Assembly (NCBI GenBank): GCA_934617425.1
Contig: CAKTUD010000002.1
Location: 186,001 to 250,000, forward strand
Direction of reading: 5' to 3'
Origin: an uncultured Eggerthellaceae bacterium
GTDB lineage: Bacteria; Actinomycetota; Coriobacteriia; Coriobacteriales; Eggerthellaceae
Length of the DNA: 64,000 nt
Shown: positions 1-8,841 of the stretch, one piece after another
Numbering within the stretch: position 1 is the first letter of the stretch
Layout of the letters: each line of letters opens with the position of its first letter
The notes under the pieces: model-generated
Databases searched by the model: none
Told to the model about the DNA's origin: nothing
Seen by the model: the letters and a program-made list of their open reading frames with translations, nothing else
Position numbers and translations under genes: made by a program

Positions 1-45
1 GCTCGCGCGCTCAAGGGCGAAAGCGTCGGCACCGTAGTGGAATAA
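1..45 (+). CDS. pyrH: UMP kinase, C-terminal end (partial)
   Basis: Only the last 14 codons and the TAA stop are in the window. The peptide ends in ALKGESVGTVVE, which resembles the usual C-terminus of bacterial UMP kinase (UMP to UDP, first step of pyrimidine nucleotide build-up). The following gene is frr, and pyrH-frr is a very common bacterial pair, which supports the call. The fragment is too short to judge function by itself. Confidence 0.6.
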   Translation, partial: ARALKGESVGTVVE

Positions 46-139
46 CGCGTTGCGTGCTTGCGGTGCGAAAGCCCGCCGCCGTGCGCACGCATCAAGGCAA
101 CGATAATGCACAGGGAACTCCCTGTTGGAAGGAGCATCA

Positions 140-700
140 ATGACAGTAGACGATATCATGCTGGTCACGCAAGAGCGTATGGAAGGCGTGTTGAAGCAGC
201 TTAACTCCAGCTTCGGCGACGTTCGCACCGGTCGCGCAAATGCAACCATTCTCGATAAGGTGAAGGTCGAGTACTACGGCGTGGCTACTCCGATCACCCA
301 GATTGCCGGCGTGAAGACCCCTGATGCTCACATGCTGGTTATCGAGCCATGGGACAAGGGCATCCTGGGCGCCATCGAGCACGCCATCATGGAAAGCAAC
401 CTTGGCGTCACCCCCAACAACGATGGCTCCGTCATCCGTCTGCCTTTCCCGGCTCTTACCGAGGAGCGTCGTCGCGAATTGGTGAAGCAGTGCAAAACCT
501 ATGCCGAGGAAGCGCGCGTTGCCGTGCGCAATGCCCGTCGCGACGCCAATGCGGCTATCGAAAAGGAAAAGAAGGAAAACAGCCTGCCTGAGGACGATGC
601 CAAGCGCGCCGAGGCGGATGTTCAAAAGCTTACCGATAAGTTCATCGCCGATATCGATGCCTCTTTCAAAAAGAAAGAGGCCGAGGTGATGGCTATCTAG
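140..700 (+). CDS. frr: Ribosome recycling factor
   Basis: This 186-residue protein has the family's normal length. It splits post-termination ribosomes together with EF-G. The sequence shows the RRF signature regions: RTGRANATILDKVKVEYYG near the start, and a C-terminal helical part ending KKKEAEVMAI. The ATG at 140 is chosen over an upstream in-frame TTG at 125 because a GGAAGGAG ribosome-binding site at 127-134 sits directly before it and would overlap the TTG. It lies downstream of pyrH and upstream of uppS-cdsA-dxr. Confidence 0.95.
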   Translation: MTVDDIMLVTQERMEGVLKQLNSSFGDVRTGRANATILDKVKVEYYGVATPITQIAGVKTPDAHMLVIEPWDKGILGAIEHAIMESNLGVTPNNDGSVIRLPFPALTEERRRELVKQCKTYAEEARVAVRNARRDANAAIEKEKKENSLPEDDAKRAEADVQKLTDKFIADIDASFKKKEAEVMAI

Positions 701-829
701 CCGATTGCTTTTGCAAAGATCGCCGCTGCGGGGTTGTGCGCCTCGCAGCGTGTTTTTGCCGCGCTTGCGGTGGCACATTCGCGCAGCGTTTTATTGCGGT
801 GCGCTGCGATAGCCGATTGGATGGTGCTT

Positions 830-1612
830 ATGAACAAGCCGCTCGATTACATATTCCCCGATCCTCCTGCGGATATCGATTTGTCCCAGCTCGATTTGGG
901 ACGTATTCCCAATCACGTTGCGGTGATTATGGATGGCAACGGCCGCTGGGCGAAAAAACGCGCTTTGAACAGGCTTAATGGGCACAAAGCAGGCATCGAG
1001 GCCGTGCGCGAGACCATTCGTTGCGCGTCCGATTTGGGCGTGCGCTATCTTACGATCTACTCGTTTTCGACCGAGAATTGGAAGCGCCCGCAAGATGAGG
1101 TGACGGGTCTTATGAACCTGTTTGCCAAAACGATGCTTGCCGAGGTCGATGGTTTGAACGACGAGCATGTGCGCGTCATGACCATCGGCGACCTTTCTCC
1201 TTTGCCCGCCAAGACGCGCGAGGCGTTTGCTGAGGCGTGGGAGAAAACCAAGGACAACGACGGCATGACGCTTTTGGTGGCCGTTAATTATGGCGGTCGC
1301 GACGAATTGCTTTGCGCGATGCGCCAGATCGCGAACGAGGCGGCGGCAAGCGTCGCCGCCGGTGATCCCGTGCCCGAGATAACCGAGGCCGAGGTGGCGC
1401 GTCATCTGTATACCGCGGGTATCCCCGATCCCGATGTGGTCATACGCACGTCGGGCGAGATGCGCATCTCCAATTTCCTGCTGTGGCAAATAGCCTATTC
1501 GGAATTCGTCGTGTCCGATGTGCTGTGGCCCGACTTCGATCGCTATGAGTTTTTGCGCACGTTGCTCGAATTTCAAGGTCGCAATCGTCGCTTTGGGGCG
1601 GTGGAGGAATAG
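830..1612 (+). CDS. uppS: Isoprenyl (undecaprenyl) diphosphate synthase
   Basis: Cis-prenyltransferase of about 260 residues that condenses isopentenyl diphosphate units into the C55 lipid carrier for cell-wall synthesis. Visible motifs are VAVIMDGNGRWAKKR with the catalytic Asp near the N-terminus, YSFSTENWKRP, and the C-terminal IRTSGEMRISNFLLWQ. The reading frame is open back to 734. ATG 830 or ATG 821 gives a normal family length, and neither has a strong ribosome-binding site, so the start is uncertain by three codons. The stop overlaps the GTG start of cdsA by one base, indicating translational coupling. Confidence 0.93.
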   Translation: MNKPLDYIFPDPPADIDLSQLDLGRIPNHVAVIMDGNGRWAKKRALNRLNGHKAGIEAVRETIRCASDLGVRYLTIYSFSTENWKRPQDEVTGLMNLFAKTMLAEVDGLNDEHVRVMTIGDLSPLPAKTREAFAEAWEKTKDNDGMTLLVAVNYGGRDELLCAMRQIANEAAASVAAGDPVPEITEAEVARHLYTAGIPDPDVVIRTSGEMRISNFLLWQIAYSEFVVSDVLWPDFDRYEFLRTLLEFQGRNRRFGAVEE

Positions 1613-2607
1613 TGCCCGAGCAGACCGACGAGCAGATTGCCGAAGGCGCCAAGCAATCGCGTTCCGAGCGCGCGGCCGAGCGCATGAACGCGCCTTACGA
1701 CCCCGAGGCATCGCGCGAGAAGCGCGATGCGCGCAAGCAACGCATCAAGGATTTCGCTTATAGGAAAACCCCCGAGAAGCTGAAGAACCCCAGCAGCTTG
1801 CAAGTTAGGCTGCGCACGGGTGTGGTGTACGTGAGCCTAAGCGTGCTGTTCATCATGGCAAGCCGCTGGACCACGCTTATCTTGGTGATGATCACCGCTG
1901 CCATCTGTGCGGGAGAGTTCTATTATATGCTGCGCTCCGATGCGAAGCTTCCCAACGAAACGATCGGCGTGATTGCCGCAATGCTCTACCCGCTTGCGGT
2001 GTTTTTCCTGGGGCTGTACGGTTTGGTCTACGTGACTGCGGCGCTTATGGTGGCGCTTACCGTGTGGTACGTGTTCTGGATGCGTGCGCGCATCTCCGAC
2101 GTCGGTATAAGTTTGTTCGGCGCTGTGTATGTGGGCATGCAGCTTTCGGCGCTCATCCTCATCCGTGAGGCGATGCCGGGCGAGTGGGGCGGCGTATTTT
2201 TGCTGGTGCTGTTCGTGAGCATTTGGGCCAACGACGCGTTCGCCTATCTGTTCGGTAGCAAGTTCGGCAAGCATAAGCTTGCGCCGCGTACAAGCCCCAA
2301 AAAGAGCTGGGAAGGCTTTTTCGCGGGCTTGGTAGCCTCGATGCTCTTCTGGTGCCTGACGGTTTTCATCCCAGGCATGGATATCAACATCTACCAAGCG
2401 CTTGTGTACGGCTTGATCTGCGGCGTTGCGGGGGTATTCGGCGATTTGTGCGAAAGCCGCATCAAACGCGGGACGGGCTTTAAGGATTCCGGAACGATTA
2501 TGCCCGGTCACGGCGGTCTGTTCGATCGTTGCGACTCCCTCATAACCACGGCGGTGGTGGCAGCGGTGCTTTTGTTCGGCACAGGATGCCTGACGTTGCC
2601 GCTGTAG
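1612..2607 (+). CDS. cdsA: Phosphatidate cytidylyltransferase
   Basis: Membrane enzyme that makes CDP-diacylglycerol from phosphatidate and CTP, the branch point of phospholipid synthesis. It is 331 residues long. It has a charged N-terminal stretch of about 60 residues rich in Arg, Lys and Glu, then several hydrophobic segments. Near the C-terminus is the family signature, GDLCESRIKR followed by KDSGTIMPGHGGLFDRCDS. The start is GTG 1612, overlapping the uppS stop by one base. The long soluble N-terminal extension is more than the family minimum. Confidence 0.93.
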   Translation: MPEQTDEQIAEGAKQSRSERAAERMNAPYDPEASREKRDARKQRIKDFAYRKTPEKLKNPSSLQVRLRTGVVYVSLSVLFIMASRWTTLILVMITAAICAGEFYYMLRSDAKLPNETIGVIAAMLYPLAVFFLGLYGLVYVTAALMVALTVWYVFWMRARISDVGISLFGAVYVGMQLSALILIREAMPGEWGGVFLLVLFVSIWANDAFAYLFGSKFGKHKLAPRTSPKKSWEGFFAGLVASMLFWCLTVFIPGMDINIYQALVYGLICGVAGVFGDLCESRIKRGTGFKDSGTIMPGHGGLFDRCDSLITTAVVAAVLLFGTGCLTLPL

Positions 2608-2665
2608 GGATTTACTCGTGCATAGCGCCTGCATACGGCGCTGTTGATGTCGAAAGGGAAGTGCC

Positions 2666-3868
2666 ATGGCTCTCGAAATCGTCTATCCTCGTCGCGTTGC
2701 TATTCTGGGTTCCACGGGATCGATCGGAACGCAAACCGTCGATGTTGCCTTGCGTCATCCCGATAAGGTGAAGGTGGTCGCCATATCCTCAGGCGGGCGC
2801 CGTGCTGCCGACTTGCTTGCCCAGGCGCGCGATCTGGGCGTCTCTCATATAGCTGTCGCCGACGAGCGCGTGGCGCTTACCGCTACGGGCGCCGACCTTA
2901 AGGATTGGATCGATTCGTGCGCTGTCGGGGCGGAAAGCGAGCCGAGCTTGGCTTTCGGTGCTCAGGCAGTGCGCGATTTGGTGCATCTGCCCGAAGTCGA
3001 TGTCGTGGTGAACGCCTTGGTGGGCGAGGCCGGTTTGCGTGCAAGCTACGAGACGATGAAAGCCGGAAAGGTTTTGGCGCTTGCCAACAAGGAATCGCTG
3101 GTGGTAGGCGGCGATTTGATCATGCCCATGGCCGACGAGCCAGGCAAGCTCATGCCCATCGATTCCGAGCATGGCGCCATCTACCAATGCCTTATCGGCG
3201 AGGACCCGCGCGAGGTTGCGCGTTTATGGGTTACGGCGTCGGGCGGTCCTTTCCGCGGCAAGAAGCGTGCCGATTTGACGGGAATCACGCCCGAGCAGGC
3301 GCTTAATCATCCCACGTGGCACATGGGCGCGAAGATTTCTATCGATTCTTCCACGCTCATGAACAAAGGCCTCGAGGTCATCGAGGCTCATCACTTGTTC
3401 AACATGGATTACGATCGCATCAGCGTGGTGGTGCAACCCCAAAGCGCCATCCACTCGATGGTTGAATTTTCCGACGGCAGCGTCAAGGCGCATCTGGGTA
3501 CCACCGACATGCGCATTCCTATTCAGTATGCGCTTTCGTGGCCAAAGCGTTGGAATGCTCCGGTTGCACCGCTCGATTTCACCAAGCTCGGCTCGCTTGA
3601 GTTCGAGGCCCCCGATACCGAGACATTCCGTTGTTTGGCTCTCGCACGTGAAGCGGGGAAGACCGGTGGCACCCTGCCGTGCGTCATGAACGCCGCGAAC
3701 GAGGTCGCCGTGGCGGCTTTCTTGAACAAAGAGGGAAGCTATCTGGGTATTGCCGAATGCGTGGAGACAACCATGCAGGCGCATGCGCCGCAAAAGGTCG
3801 AAAGCGTTGATCAGCTCGAAGAACTCGATGCTTGGGCGCGCGCATTCGCCAAAAAGAACATCCGCTAA
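2666..3868 (+). CDS. dxr: 1-deoxy-D-xylulose 5-phosphate reductoisomerase
   Basis: Converts DXP to 2-C-methyl-D-erythritol 4-phosphate with NADPH, the committing step of the MEP isoprenoid pathway. The 400-residue length is normal. Motifs are the NADPH-binding VAILGSTGSIGTQT at the N-terminus, LANKESLV, the metal-binding PIDSEHGAI, SGGPFRG, and HPTWHMGAKISIDSSTLMNKG with the substrate-contact Ser and Asn residues. The ATG is preceded by AAAGGGAAG. With uppS before it and ispG after it, the cluster links isoprenoid supply to lipid-carrier synthesis. A strong terminator follows. Confidence 0.97.
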   Translation: MALEIVYPRRVAILGSTGSIGTQTVDVALRHPDKVKVVAISSGGRRAADLLAQARDLGVSHIAVADERVALTATGADLKDWIDSCAVGAESEPSLAFGAQAVRDLVHLPEVDVVVNALVGEAGLRASYETMKAGKVLALANKESLVVGGDLIMPMADEPGKLMPIDSEHGAIYQCLIGEDPREVARLWVTASGGPFRGKKRADLTGITPEQALNHPTWHMGAKISIDSSTLMNKGLEVIEAHHLFNMDYDRISVVVQPQSAIHSMVEFSDGSVKAHLGTTDMRIPIQYALSWPKRWNAPVAPLDFTKLGSLEFEAPDTETFRCLALAREAGKTGGTLPCVMNAANEVAVAAFLNKEGSYLGIAECVETTMQAHAPQKVESVDQLEELDAWARAFAKKNIR

Positions 3869-3875
3869 TAAAGCG

Positions 3876-3920
3876 CGCCCTGCGGGTCGTGGGATCGCGA
3901 GTCGCAGGGCGATGGTTTTT
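3876..3920 (+). terminator. Terminator after dxr
   Basis: A 9-bp perfect stem (CGCCCTGCG at 3876-3884 pairing with CGCAGGGCG at 3903-3911) is followed by five T at 3916-3920. The loop is long (18 nt). It separates dxr from the converging minus-strand gene. Confidence 0.7.
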
Positions 3921-3943
3921 AGGTTTGCCAGCGCTTGGTGATT

Positions 3944-4411
3944 CTAATAAAGCGCCTTCTCCATGTCGACGACCCGAAGCGTCTTTCCTAGCGGTGCCAG
4001 CAGCTTGATCAGGGTGTCGAGACGCGGTGCATTTGCGCCTGTTTCCATGCGTGCGATGACAGGCTGGCGCACGCCGGTGATCCCTTCCATTTGCAGCTGG
4101 CTGAATCCCTGTTGCTTTCTGGCCGAAGCGACTTCCGCGACGATGCGGTTTCGCTCGCATTCCGAAACGTCGATGCTCGTTCCCTTGTCGAAAAGCTCTT
4201 TGCTCGTCAGGTCGAGCCCGTCTTCCCACGATACGGCGTAGCCGTTGGCGGTTACGCTCACTTGCTCAAACGTTTTGCGCGGGCTCAGCGCGGCTATCTC
4301 GCTTTTGGTGAGCTGCGTCGCGCAATCGAAGACGCGCGCTTCGCCGCCCTCAAACCATACAAGCAGTTTGAGCCCGTCAAGGGGGTAGATCGTTGAGATT
4401 CGTTTGACCAT
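3944..4411 (-). CDS. DUF2442-like domain fused to XRE-type HTH regulator
   Basis: This 155-residue protein has two parts. Residues 1-78 resemble DUF2442, including YPLDGLKLLVWFEGGEARVFD and SWEDGLDL. Residues 87-150 are a Cro/C1-type helix-turn-helix (SARKQQGFSQLQMEGITGVRQP in two pieces, then RMETGANAPRLDTLIKLLAPLG). Such proteins often act as DNA-binding antitoxin-like or autoregulatory factors; that role is inference. The gene is inverted within an otherwise co-directional envelope operon and has its own minus-strand promoter about 165 nt upstream. No toxin partner was recognised next to it. Confidence 0.8.
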   Translation of the reverse strand: MVKRISTIYPLDGLKLLVWFEGGEARVFDCATQLTKSEIAALSPRKTFEQVSVTANGYAVSWEDGLDLTSKELFDKGTSIDVSECERNRIVAEVASARKQQGFSQLQMEGITGVRQPVIARMETGANAPRLDTLIKLLAPLGKTLRVVDMEKALY

Positions 4412-4717
4412 AGGCTTTTAGTTGTGCTGCAGATGCGCGCTATTGCGGCGTTGCTAGGGGGGAGGACGCATCGAATCCATGGTACGCGTCTGCTGCGGTA
4501 CTGCTGGGTTTCTCGTGCATTTCGTGGTTCGTTGAGGGTTGCTGTTGGATACCTGCAATCCTCCCTGTGTCTTGGCACTATAACAAATAAGATATAGCTA
4601 TTCAATAACGAAAAAGATATTTCAAGCAAGAAGTTTCGATGGCGGTGCGGCAACGGATTCGTGGCGTCGTTGCACCTTGCGTATAATCGGGCTAAAAGCA
4701 TTCGAAGGGATTTCGTA
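4412..4717. other. Divergent intergenic region, AT-rich in its second half
   Basis: This 306-bp stretch lies between the DUF2442-XRE gene (minus) and rseP (plus). Bases about 4575-4620 are clearly AT-richer than the surrounding genes and hold the minus-strand promoter. A TATAAT hexamer at 4682-4687 may be the -10 of a plus-strand rseP promoter, but no convincing -35 was seen. On the minus strand a 26-codon ORF (MHEKPSSTAADAYHG...) lies in the leader; it resembles nothing I recognise and is not called a gene. Confidence 0.5.
4577..4605 (-). promoter_or_regulatory. Sigma-70-type promoter of the DUF2442-XRE gene
   Basis: Read on the minus strand: TTGAAT (4605-4600), a 17-nt spacer, then TATAGT (4582-4577). 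Both hexamers are close to consensus. The predicted start leaves a leader of roughly 160 nt before the ATG at 4411. Confidence 0.65.
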
Positions 4718-5827
4718 GTGGACATCGTCCTTATGATCATCTGCGCAACTATCTGCTTGGGCTTTCTCGTGTTCATCCACGAGGGCGGCCATTACCTGGC
4801 TTCCCGAGCGTTTGGCGTGCGTGTGTCTGAATTCATGTTGGGTTTGCCCGGTCCGTCCATAGGCTTCACTCGTGGTGGGACGCGCTTTGGCGTGACGGCT
4901 GTGCCGCTCGGGGGCTATGCGCGCGTTTGCGGCATGGAGGCCGGCGAGATGAGCCCGCACTTAAAAGCCGCCATGGCTTCGGTTTACGCGCGTGGTACGG
5001 CGCTTATGGAAGACGTCGCCGCCGACTGCGGCATATCCGACGACGAGGCCTATGATGCCCTCGAGGAATTGGTGGAGTGGGGAAGCATCACCGGGCCTAC
5101 AAAGAAAGACGAATACAACACCTACCGCACGCCTGCCCAAAAGCCAACGAAAGGCCAGATTCGCAAAGCGCAGCGAAAGGGATTGCCTGTACCGGGTGGA
5201 TATGCAACCGGTGCTCCGCGCCCGCTAGAAGATGTCGATGCCTTCTTCATGAGCGAGTACAAGCGGCAGTACCGCTCGTTGCCGTTCTGGAAGAAATCGG
5301 TGATCCTCCTTGCCGGCATCACCATGAACATCCTGTTCGCGCTGCTTGCTTTCGTCATCATCTACTCGGTGATGGGCTTCGACTATCAAAATACGCAAAC
5401 GGGCGCCATCACCCACGTTGCAGTGTCGCCTCTGCGCGCCATTCAGGCGGGTTTCGTCTACATCGGCATGGTGGTGCAGGCGGTTGTGGGCTTGTTCAAT
5501 CCTGCGACGGTTGCCGATACGGTTTCCAACTCGACGTCGATCATGGGCATAGCCGTTCTTTCGAAGAGCGCCTTCGAACAAGGTTTCGAAAGCTTCCTTT
5601 CGTTTACCGCTATGCTTTCGGTGTCGCTGGGCATCATGAACCTGCTGCCAATCCCGCCGCTTGACGGTGGACGTTGGGTGGTCGAGCTGGTTGCGCGCAT
5701 GCGGCGTAAAACAGTGTCGCTCAAGGTGCTCAATGCGCTATCGATGGTGGGCATGGCGCTATTCCTGCTGCTGTTCATCGTGATGACCAACCAGGATATC
5801 CAACGTTTTGTTTTCGGGAATTGGTGA
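4718..5827 (+). CDS. rseP: Site-2 protease RseP-like, PDZ-less with inserted domain
   Basis: Membrane zinc metalloprotease of the M50 (RseP/RasP) family, 369 residues from GTG 4718, which has CGAAGGGAT eight bases upstream. The zinc site HEGGH is at residues 21-25 in the first membrane helix, and the third ligand motif NLLPIPPLDGG is at 308-318. Two features are odd. Residues about 80-190 form an extra soluble insert, beginning with a winged-helix-like stretch (DVAADCGISDDEAYDAL). After the second membrane helix the sequence goes directly from MGFDYQNTQ to SPLRAIQAG (residues 219-244), so the PDZ region is missing. Genes dxr, rseP and ispG are commonly adjacent, which supports orthology. Confidence 0.88.
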   Translation: MDIVLMIICATICLGFLVFIHEGGHYLASRAFGVRVSEFMLGLPGPSIGFTRGGTRFGVTAVPLGGYARVCGMEAGEMSPHLKAAMASVYARGTALMEDVAADCGISDDEAYDALEELVEWGSITGPTKKDEYNTYRTPAQKPTKGQIRKAQRKGLPVPGGYATGAPRPLEDVDAFFMSEYKRQYRSLPFWKKSVILLAGITMNILFALLAFVIIYSVMGFDYQNTQTGAITHVAVSPLRAIQAGFVYIGMVVQAVVGLFNPATVADTVSNSTSIMGIAVLSKSAFEQGFESFLSFTAMLSVSLGIMNLLPIPPLDGGRWVVELVARMRRKTVSLKVLNALSMVGMALFLLLFIVMTNQDIQRFVFGNW

Positions 5828-5881
5828 GCCCGAGGCGCTTTCCGTGGAAAGCGCCGACAGGCTCCGATGGCAGGGGGACAA

Positions 5882-6952
5882 ATGATTGAGCGTGAGAAGC
5901 TTCCGCATATGTTGACGCAACGGGTGATGGTGGGCGATGTTCCCGTTGGCGGGGGTGCGCCCGTCGCCGTGCAATCGATGCTCAATGTGCCCGCCGAAGA
6001 TGCCGACGGCAATTTGGCGCAGATAGAGCATCTGGCCGAGGCGGGCTGCGAATACGTGCGCATGGCCGTTCCGCGCAAGGATTGCCTCGACTCGTTTGGG
6101 AAGGTTTGCGCGAAATCGCCCCTGCCTGTAGTGGCCGACATCCATTTCAGTGCCGAGATCGCGATCGAGGCCGCCAAGCGCGGTGCCGCTAAGCTGCGCA
6201 TCAACCCCGGAAACATCGGCGGTCTTGCCAAAACCGACGCCGTGCTCGACGCCGCGCGTGCGGCGGGCATTCCCATTCGCATCGGGGTGAATGCCGGCTC
6301 GCTCGATTCGGCCCTGGCCGCTCGCACCGACCTTTCGCAGCCCGAGAAGCTTGCCGAATCGGCAGTTCAGTACGTTAACTACTGCGAAGAGCGGGGTTTC
6401 ACCGATTTGGTGGTTTCCGCCAAGGCGCACGACGTCATGACCACGGTGCGCACCTATCGCCTGCTGGCGAAACGCATCCCGCAGGTGCCGCTGCACATCG
6501 GCATCACCGAGGCGGGGACGCAGTTTCAAGGCATCATCAAATCGGCTTCCGGCTTGGGGATCCTTTTGGAAGAGGGGATTGGCGACACCATGCGCATCTC
6601 CCTCACCGACGACCCCGTGAATGAAGTGCGTGCATGCTGGATGCTTCTTTCGGCGCTCGACTTGCGCAGGCACGGCACCGAGCTCATCAGTTGCCCTACG
6701 TGCGGGCGCACGCAGGTCGATCTCATCGGCCTGGCCGATCAGGTCGAGTCGCGTCTTGCTTCGCTCGAAAAACCGCTCAAGGTAGCCGTCATGGGCTGCG
6801 TGGTAAACGGCCCGGGCGAAGCGCGCGATGCCGACATCGGTGTGGCCTGCGGCAATGGAACAGGCGCGGTTTTTCGCCATGGCGAGGTTGTTCGCAAGGT
6901 TCCCGAATCGGAGATAGTCGATGCCCTGATGGAGGAAATCGCAAAGCTCTAA
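5882..6952 (+). CDS. ispG: 4-hydroxy-3-methylbut-2-enyl diphosphate synthase (flavodoxin)
   Basis: Penultimate MEP-pathway enzyme. It reduces MEcPP to HMBPP with a 4Fe-4S cluster. It is about 356 residues, the usual short bacterial form. Motifs include PVAVQSMLN near the start, RINPGNIGG, SCPTCGRTQVD and the cluster-binding VMGCVVNGPGEA. Cluster cysteines are seen in the SCPTC and MGC segments. ATG 5882 follows AGGGGGAC closely; an in-frame ATG at 5867 is an alternative that would add five residues. The gene lies between rseP and proS. Confidence 0.96.
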   Translation: MIEREKLPHMLTQRVMVGDVPVGGGAPVAVQSMLNVPAEDADGNLAQIEHLAEAGCEYVRMAVPRKDCLDSFGKVCAKSPLPVVADIHFSAEIAIEAAKRGAAKLRINPGNIGGLAKTDAVLDAARAAGIPIRIGVNAGSLDSALAARTDLSQPEKLAESAVQYVNYCEERGFTDLVVSAKAHDVMTTVRTYRLLAKRIPQVPLHIGITEAGTQFQGIIKSASGLGILLEEGIGDTMRISLTDDPVNEVRACWMLLSALDLRRHGTELISCPTCGRTQVDLIGLADQVESRLASLEKPLKVAVMGCVVNGPGEARDADIGVACGNGTGAVFRHGEVVRKVPESEIVDALMEEIAKL

Positions 6953-7042
6953 GTCGATGCCGAAACACGCCCACCTTGCGGTAGAATCGCAAGGACGAAT
7001 TGCATTATCTGCCTGATAAGCTCGTAAAAGGAGAAAGATACA

Positions 7043-8797
7043 ATGACGAATATTCTGCGCATGAGCGAGCTGTATGCCCCCACGCTTAAGGAAGACCCCA
7101 ACGGCGCCGAGCTTGCCAGCCACCGCCTGATGCTGCGCGCCGGCTATATTCGCAAGATGGGCTCGGGTTTGTACTCGTTCTTGCCTTTGGGCATGCGCGT
7201 TTTGAACAAGATCACCGCCATCGTGAACGAAGAAGTCGAAAGCACCGGTGCTCAGCAGATCCTGCTGCCGTTCGTGCAGCCCGCGGAGCTTTGGCATCAG
7301 TCGGGCCGCTGGAATGATTACGGCCCCGAGCTCGCTCGTTTTGTCGATCGTCACGACAACGAGTTCTGCCTCGGCCCCACGCACGAGGAGATCATCACTG
7401 CTTTGGTGCGCTCTGAGCTTCGTTCGTACAAGCAGCTGCCTACAGCGCTTTATCAGTCGCAGATCAAGTTCCGCGATGAGATTCGCCCGCGCTTCGGTTT
7501 GATGCGCAGCCGCGAATTCGTCATGAACGACACCTACAGCTTCCATGCCACGCAGGAATCGCTTGCCGATTATTACGAGAAGATGGGTGACGCCTACGGG
7601 CGCATGTGCGATCGTCTCGGTCTCGAATGGCGCGGCGTCGAGGCTGATACCGGCCAGATCGGCGGCAAGGTTTCGCGCGAGTACATGGCGCTTGCCGATG
7701 CCGGCGAGGCCGAGCTCGTTTATTGCGAATGCGGTTACGCGGCCGATACCGAGGCCGGTGCGTGCCATTCGCATCCCACGCAGTACGAGCGTCCTGCGAT
7801 GGAGAAGATCGAGACGCCGGGTGTTCACACCATCGAGGAGCTTGCCGGCTTTTTGGGCATCCCCGAAACTTCGTGCATGAAGGCGTTCTCGGTCAAAGAC
7901 GCCGAGGGCAAGATCTACGTGCTGTTCGTGCCGGGCGATCATGAGGTAAACGAGATCAAGGCCGAACGCGTCATCAAGGGTTTCACGCCTCTCACCGATG
8001 AGGAAATGGTAGCCGCTGGCCTGCATAAGGGCTCAATGGGCCCAATCGATCTTCCTGCGGGCATCACGGTTGTGGCCGACGAGAGCCTCAAAAACGTCGA
8101 GCAGTGGGCCGTGGGTGCCAATATCGACGGCTATCATTACGTTGGTGCCCGCCTGGGCAAAGACTTCACCGTCGATGTATGGGCCGACCTTTGCCTGGTT
8201 AAAGCGGGCGACAGCTGTCCCGAATGCGGCAAGGCGCTTGAGAGCGCTCGCGGTATCGAGGTGTCGCAAATCTTCCAGCTGGGAACCAAATACTCCGAGG
8301 CTATGGGCGCGACGTTCATGGCCGAAGACGGCACCGAGCAGCCTTTCATCATGGGTTGCTACGGCGTGGGCGTCACGCGTGTCATGGCCGCCATCGTCGA
8401 GCAGTGCCACGACGAGAACGGCATGTATTGGCCGATGTCGGTTGCCCCCGCGCATGTTTGCATCGTGCCTCTTACCGTGGGCGACGATGTGGTCGAACCT
8501 GTTGCCGAGCGCATTGCCAGCGAGCTTGCCTCCATCGGCTTCGATGTCGCCATCGACGATCGAAAGGAGCGCGCGGGTGTTAAATTCAACGACGCCGATC
8601 TTATCGGCTGGCCTCTCCAAATCGTGGTCGGCAAGCGTGGTTTGGAGGCAGGCAACGTGGAAGTGAAGCTGCGTCGCACGGGCGAGCGCAAAGACGTTTC
8701 GCTGGCCTCGCTTTCCGAGCTCATGCGTGCCGCCCATCGGGTTTTGAAGAGCGCACCCGCCGGAAAGGGCGCTTTCAACGACATCTTCGGCGAATAG
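7043..8797 (+). CDS. proS: Prolyl-tRNA synthetase, bacterial type with editing insertion
   Basis: Charges tRNA-Pro. The 584-residue length fits the bacterial class II enzyme carrying an INS (YbaK-like) editing domain at about residues 230-390. Visible are class II motif 2 (FRDEIRPRFGLMRSREFVMND), the editing region with VNEIKAERVIKGF, motif 3 (MGCYGVGVTRVMAA) and an anticodon-binding C-terminal domain. The start has AAAGGAGAAAG upstream. A 7-bp hairpin (CCTTGCG/CGCAAGG, 6973-6993) lies in the 90-nt leader without a T-run. Confidence 0.97.
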   Translation: MTNILRMSELYAPTLKEDPNGAELASHRLMLRAGYIRKMGSGLYSFLPLGMRVLNKITAIVNEEVESTGAQQILLPFVQPAELWHQSGRWNDYGPELARFVDRHDNEFCLGPTHEEIITALVRSELRSYKQLPTALYQSQIKFRDEIRPRFGLMRSREFVMNDTYSFHATQESLADYYEKMGDAYGRMCDRLGLEWRGVEADTGQIGGKVSREYMALADAGEAELVYCECGYAADTEAGACHSHPTQYERPAMEKIETPGVHTIEELAGFLGIPETSCMKAFSVKDAEGKIYVLFVPGDHEVNEIKAERVIKGFTPLTDEEMVAAGLHKGSMGPIDLPAGITVVADESLKNVEQWAVGANIDGYHYVGARLGKDFTVDVWADLCLVKAGDSCPECGKALESARGIEVSQIFQLGTKYSEAMGATFMAEDGTEQPFIMGCYGVGVTRVMAAIVEQCHDENGMYWPMSVAPAHVCIVPLTVGDDVVEPVAERIASELASIGFDVAIDDRKERAGVKFNDADLIGWPLQIVVGKRGLEAGNVEVKLRRTGERKDVSLASLSELMRAAHRVLKSAPAGKGAFNDIFGE

Positions 8798-8841
8798 CGG
8801 CACGCTTGCGGGTTGCTGCAAGTTGCGTGAATTTATCGTTT

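Noticed and set aside
4294..4776. Minus-strand frame of 160 codons, considered as a toxin partner for the DUF2442-XRE gene
   Set aside because: It overlaps both the XRE gene and the rseP start, crosses the regulator's own promoter, and shows no RelE, HigB or DUF4160 pattern.
6973..6993. Hairpin before proS, considered as terminator or T-box leader
   Set aside because: There is no T-run, no T-box sequence (about TGGNACCGCG) and only 90 nt of leader, too short for a T-box.
5759..8026. A 755-codon minus-strand open frame over rseP, ispG and proS
   Set aside because: It crosses three real genes antisense and has no recognisable motif. It is a shadow caused by third-position GC bias.
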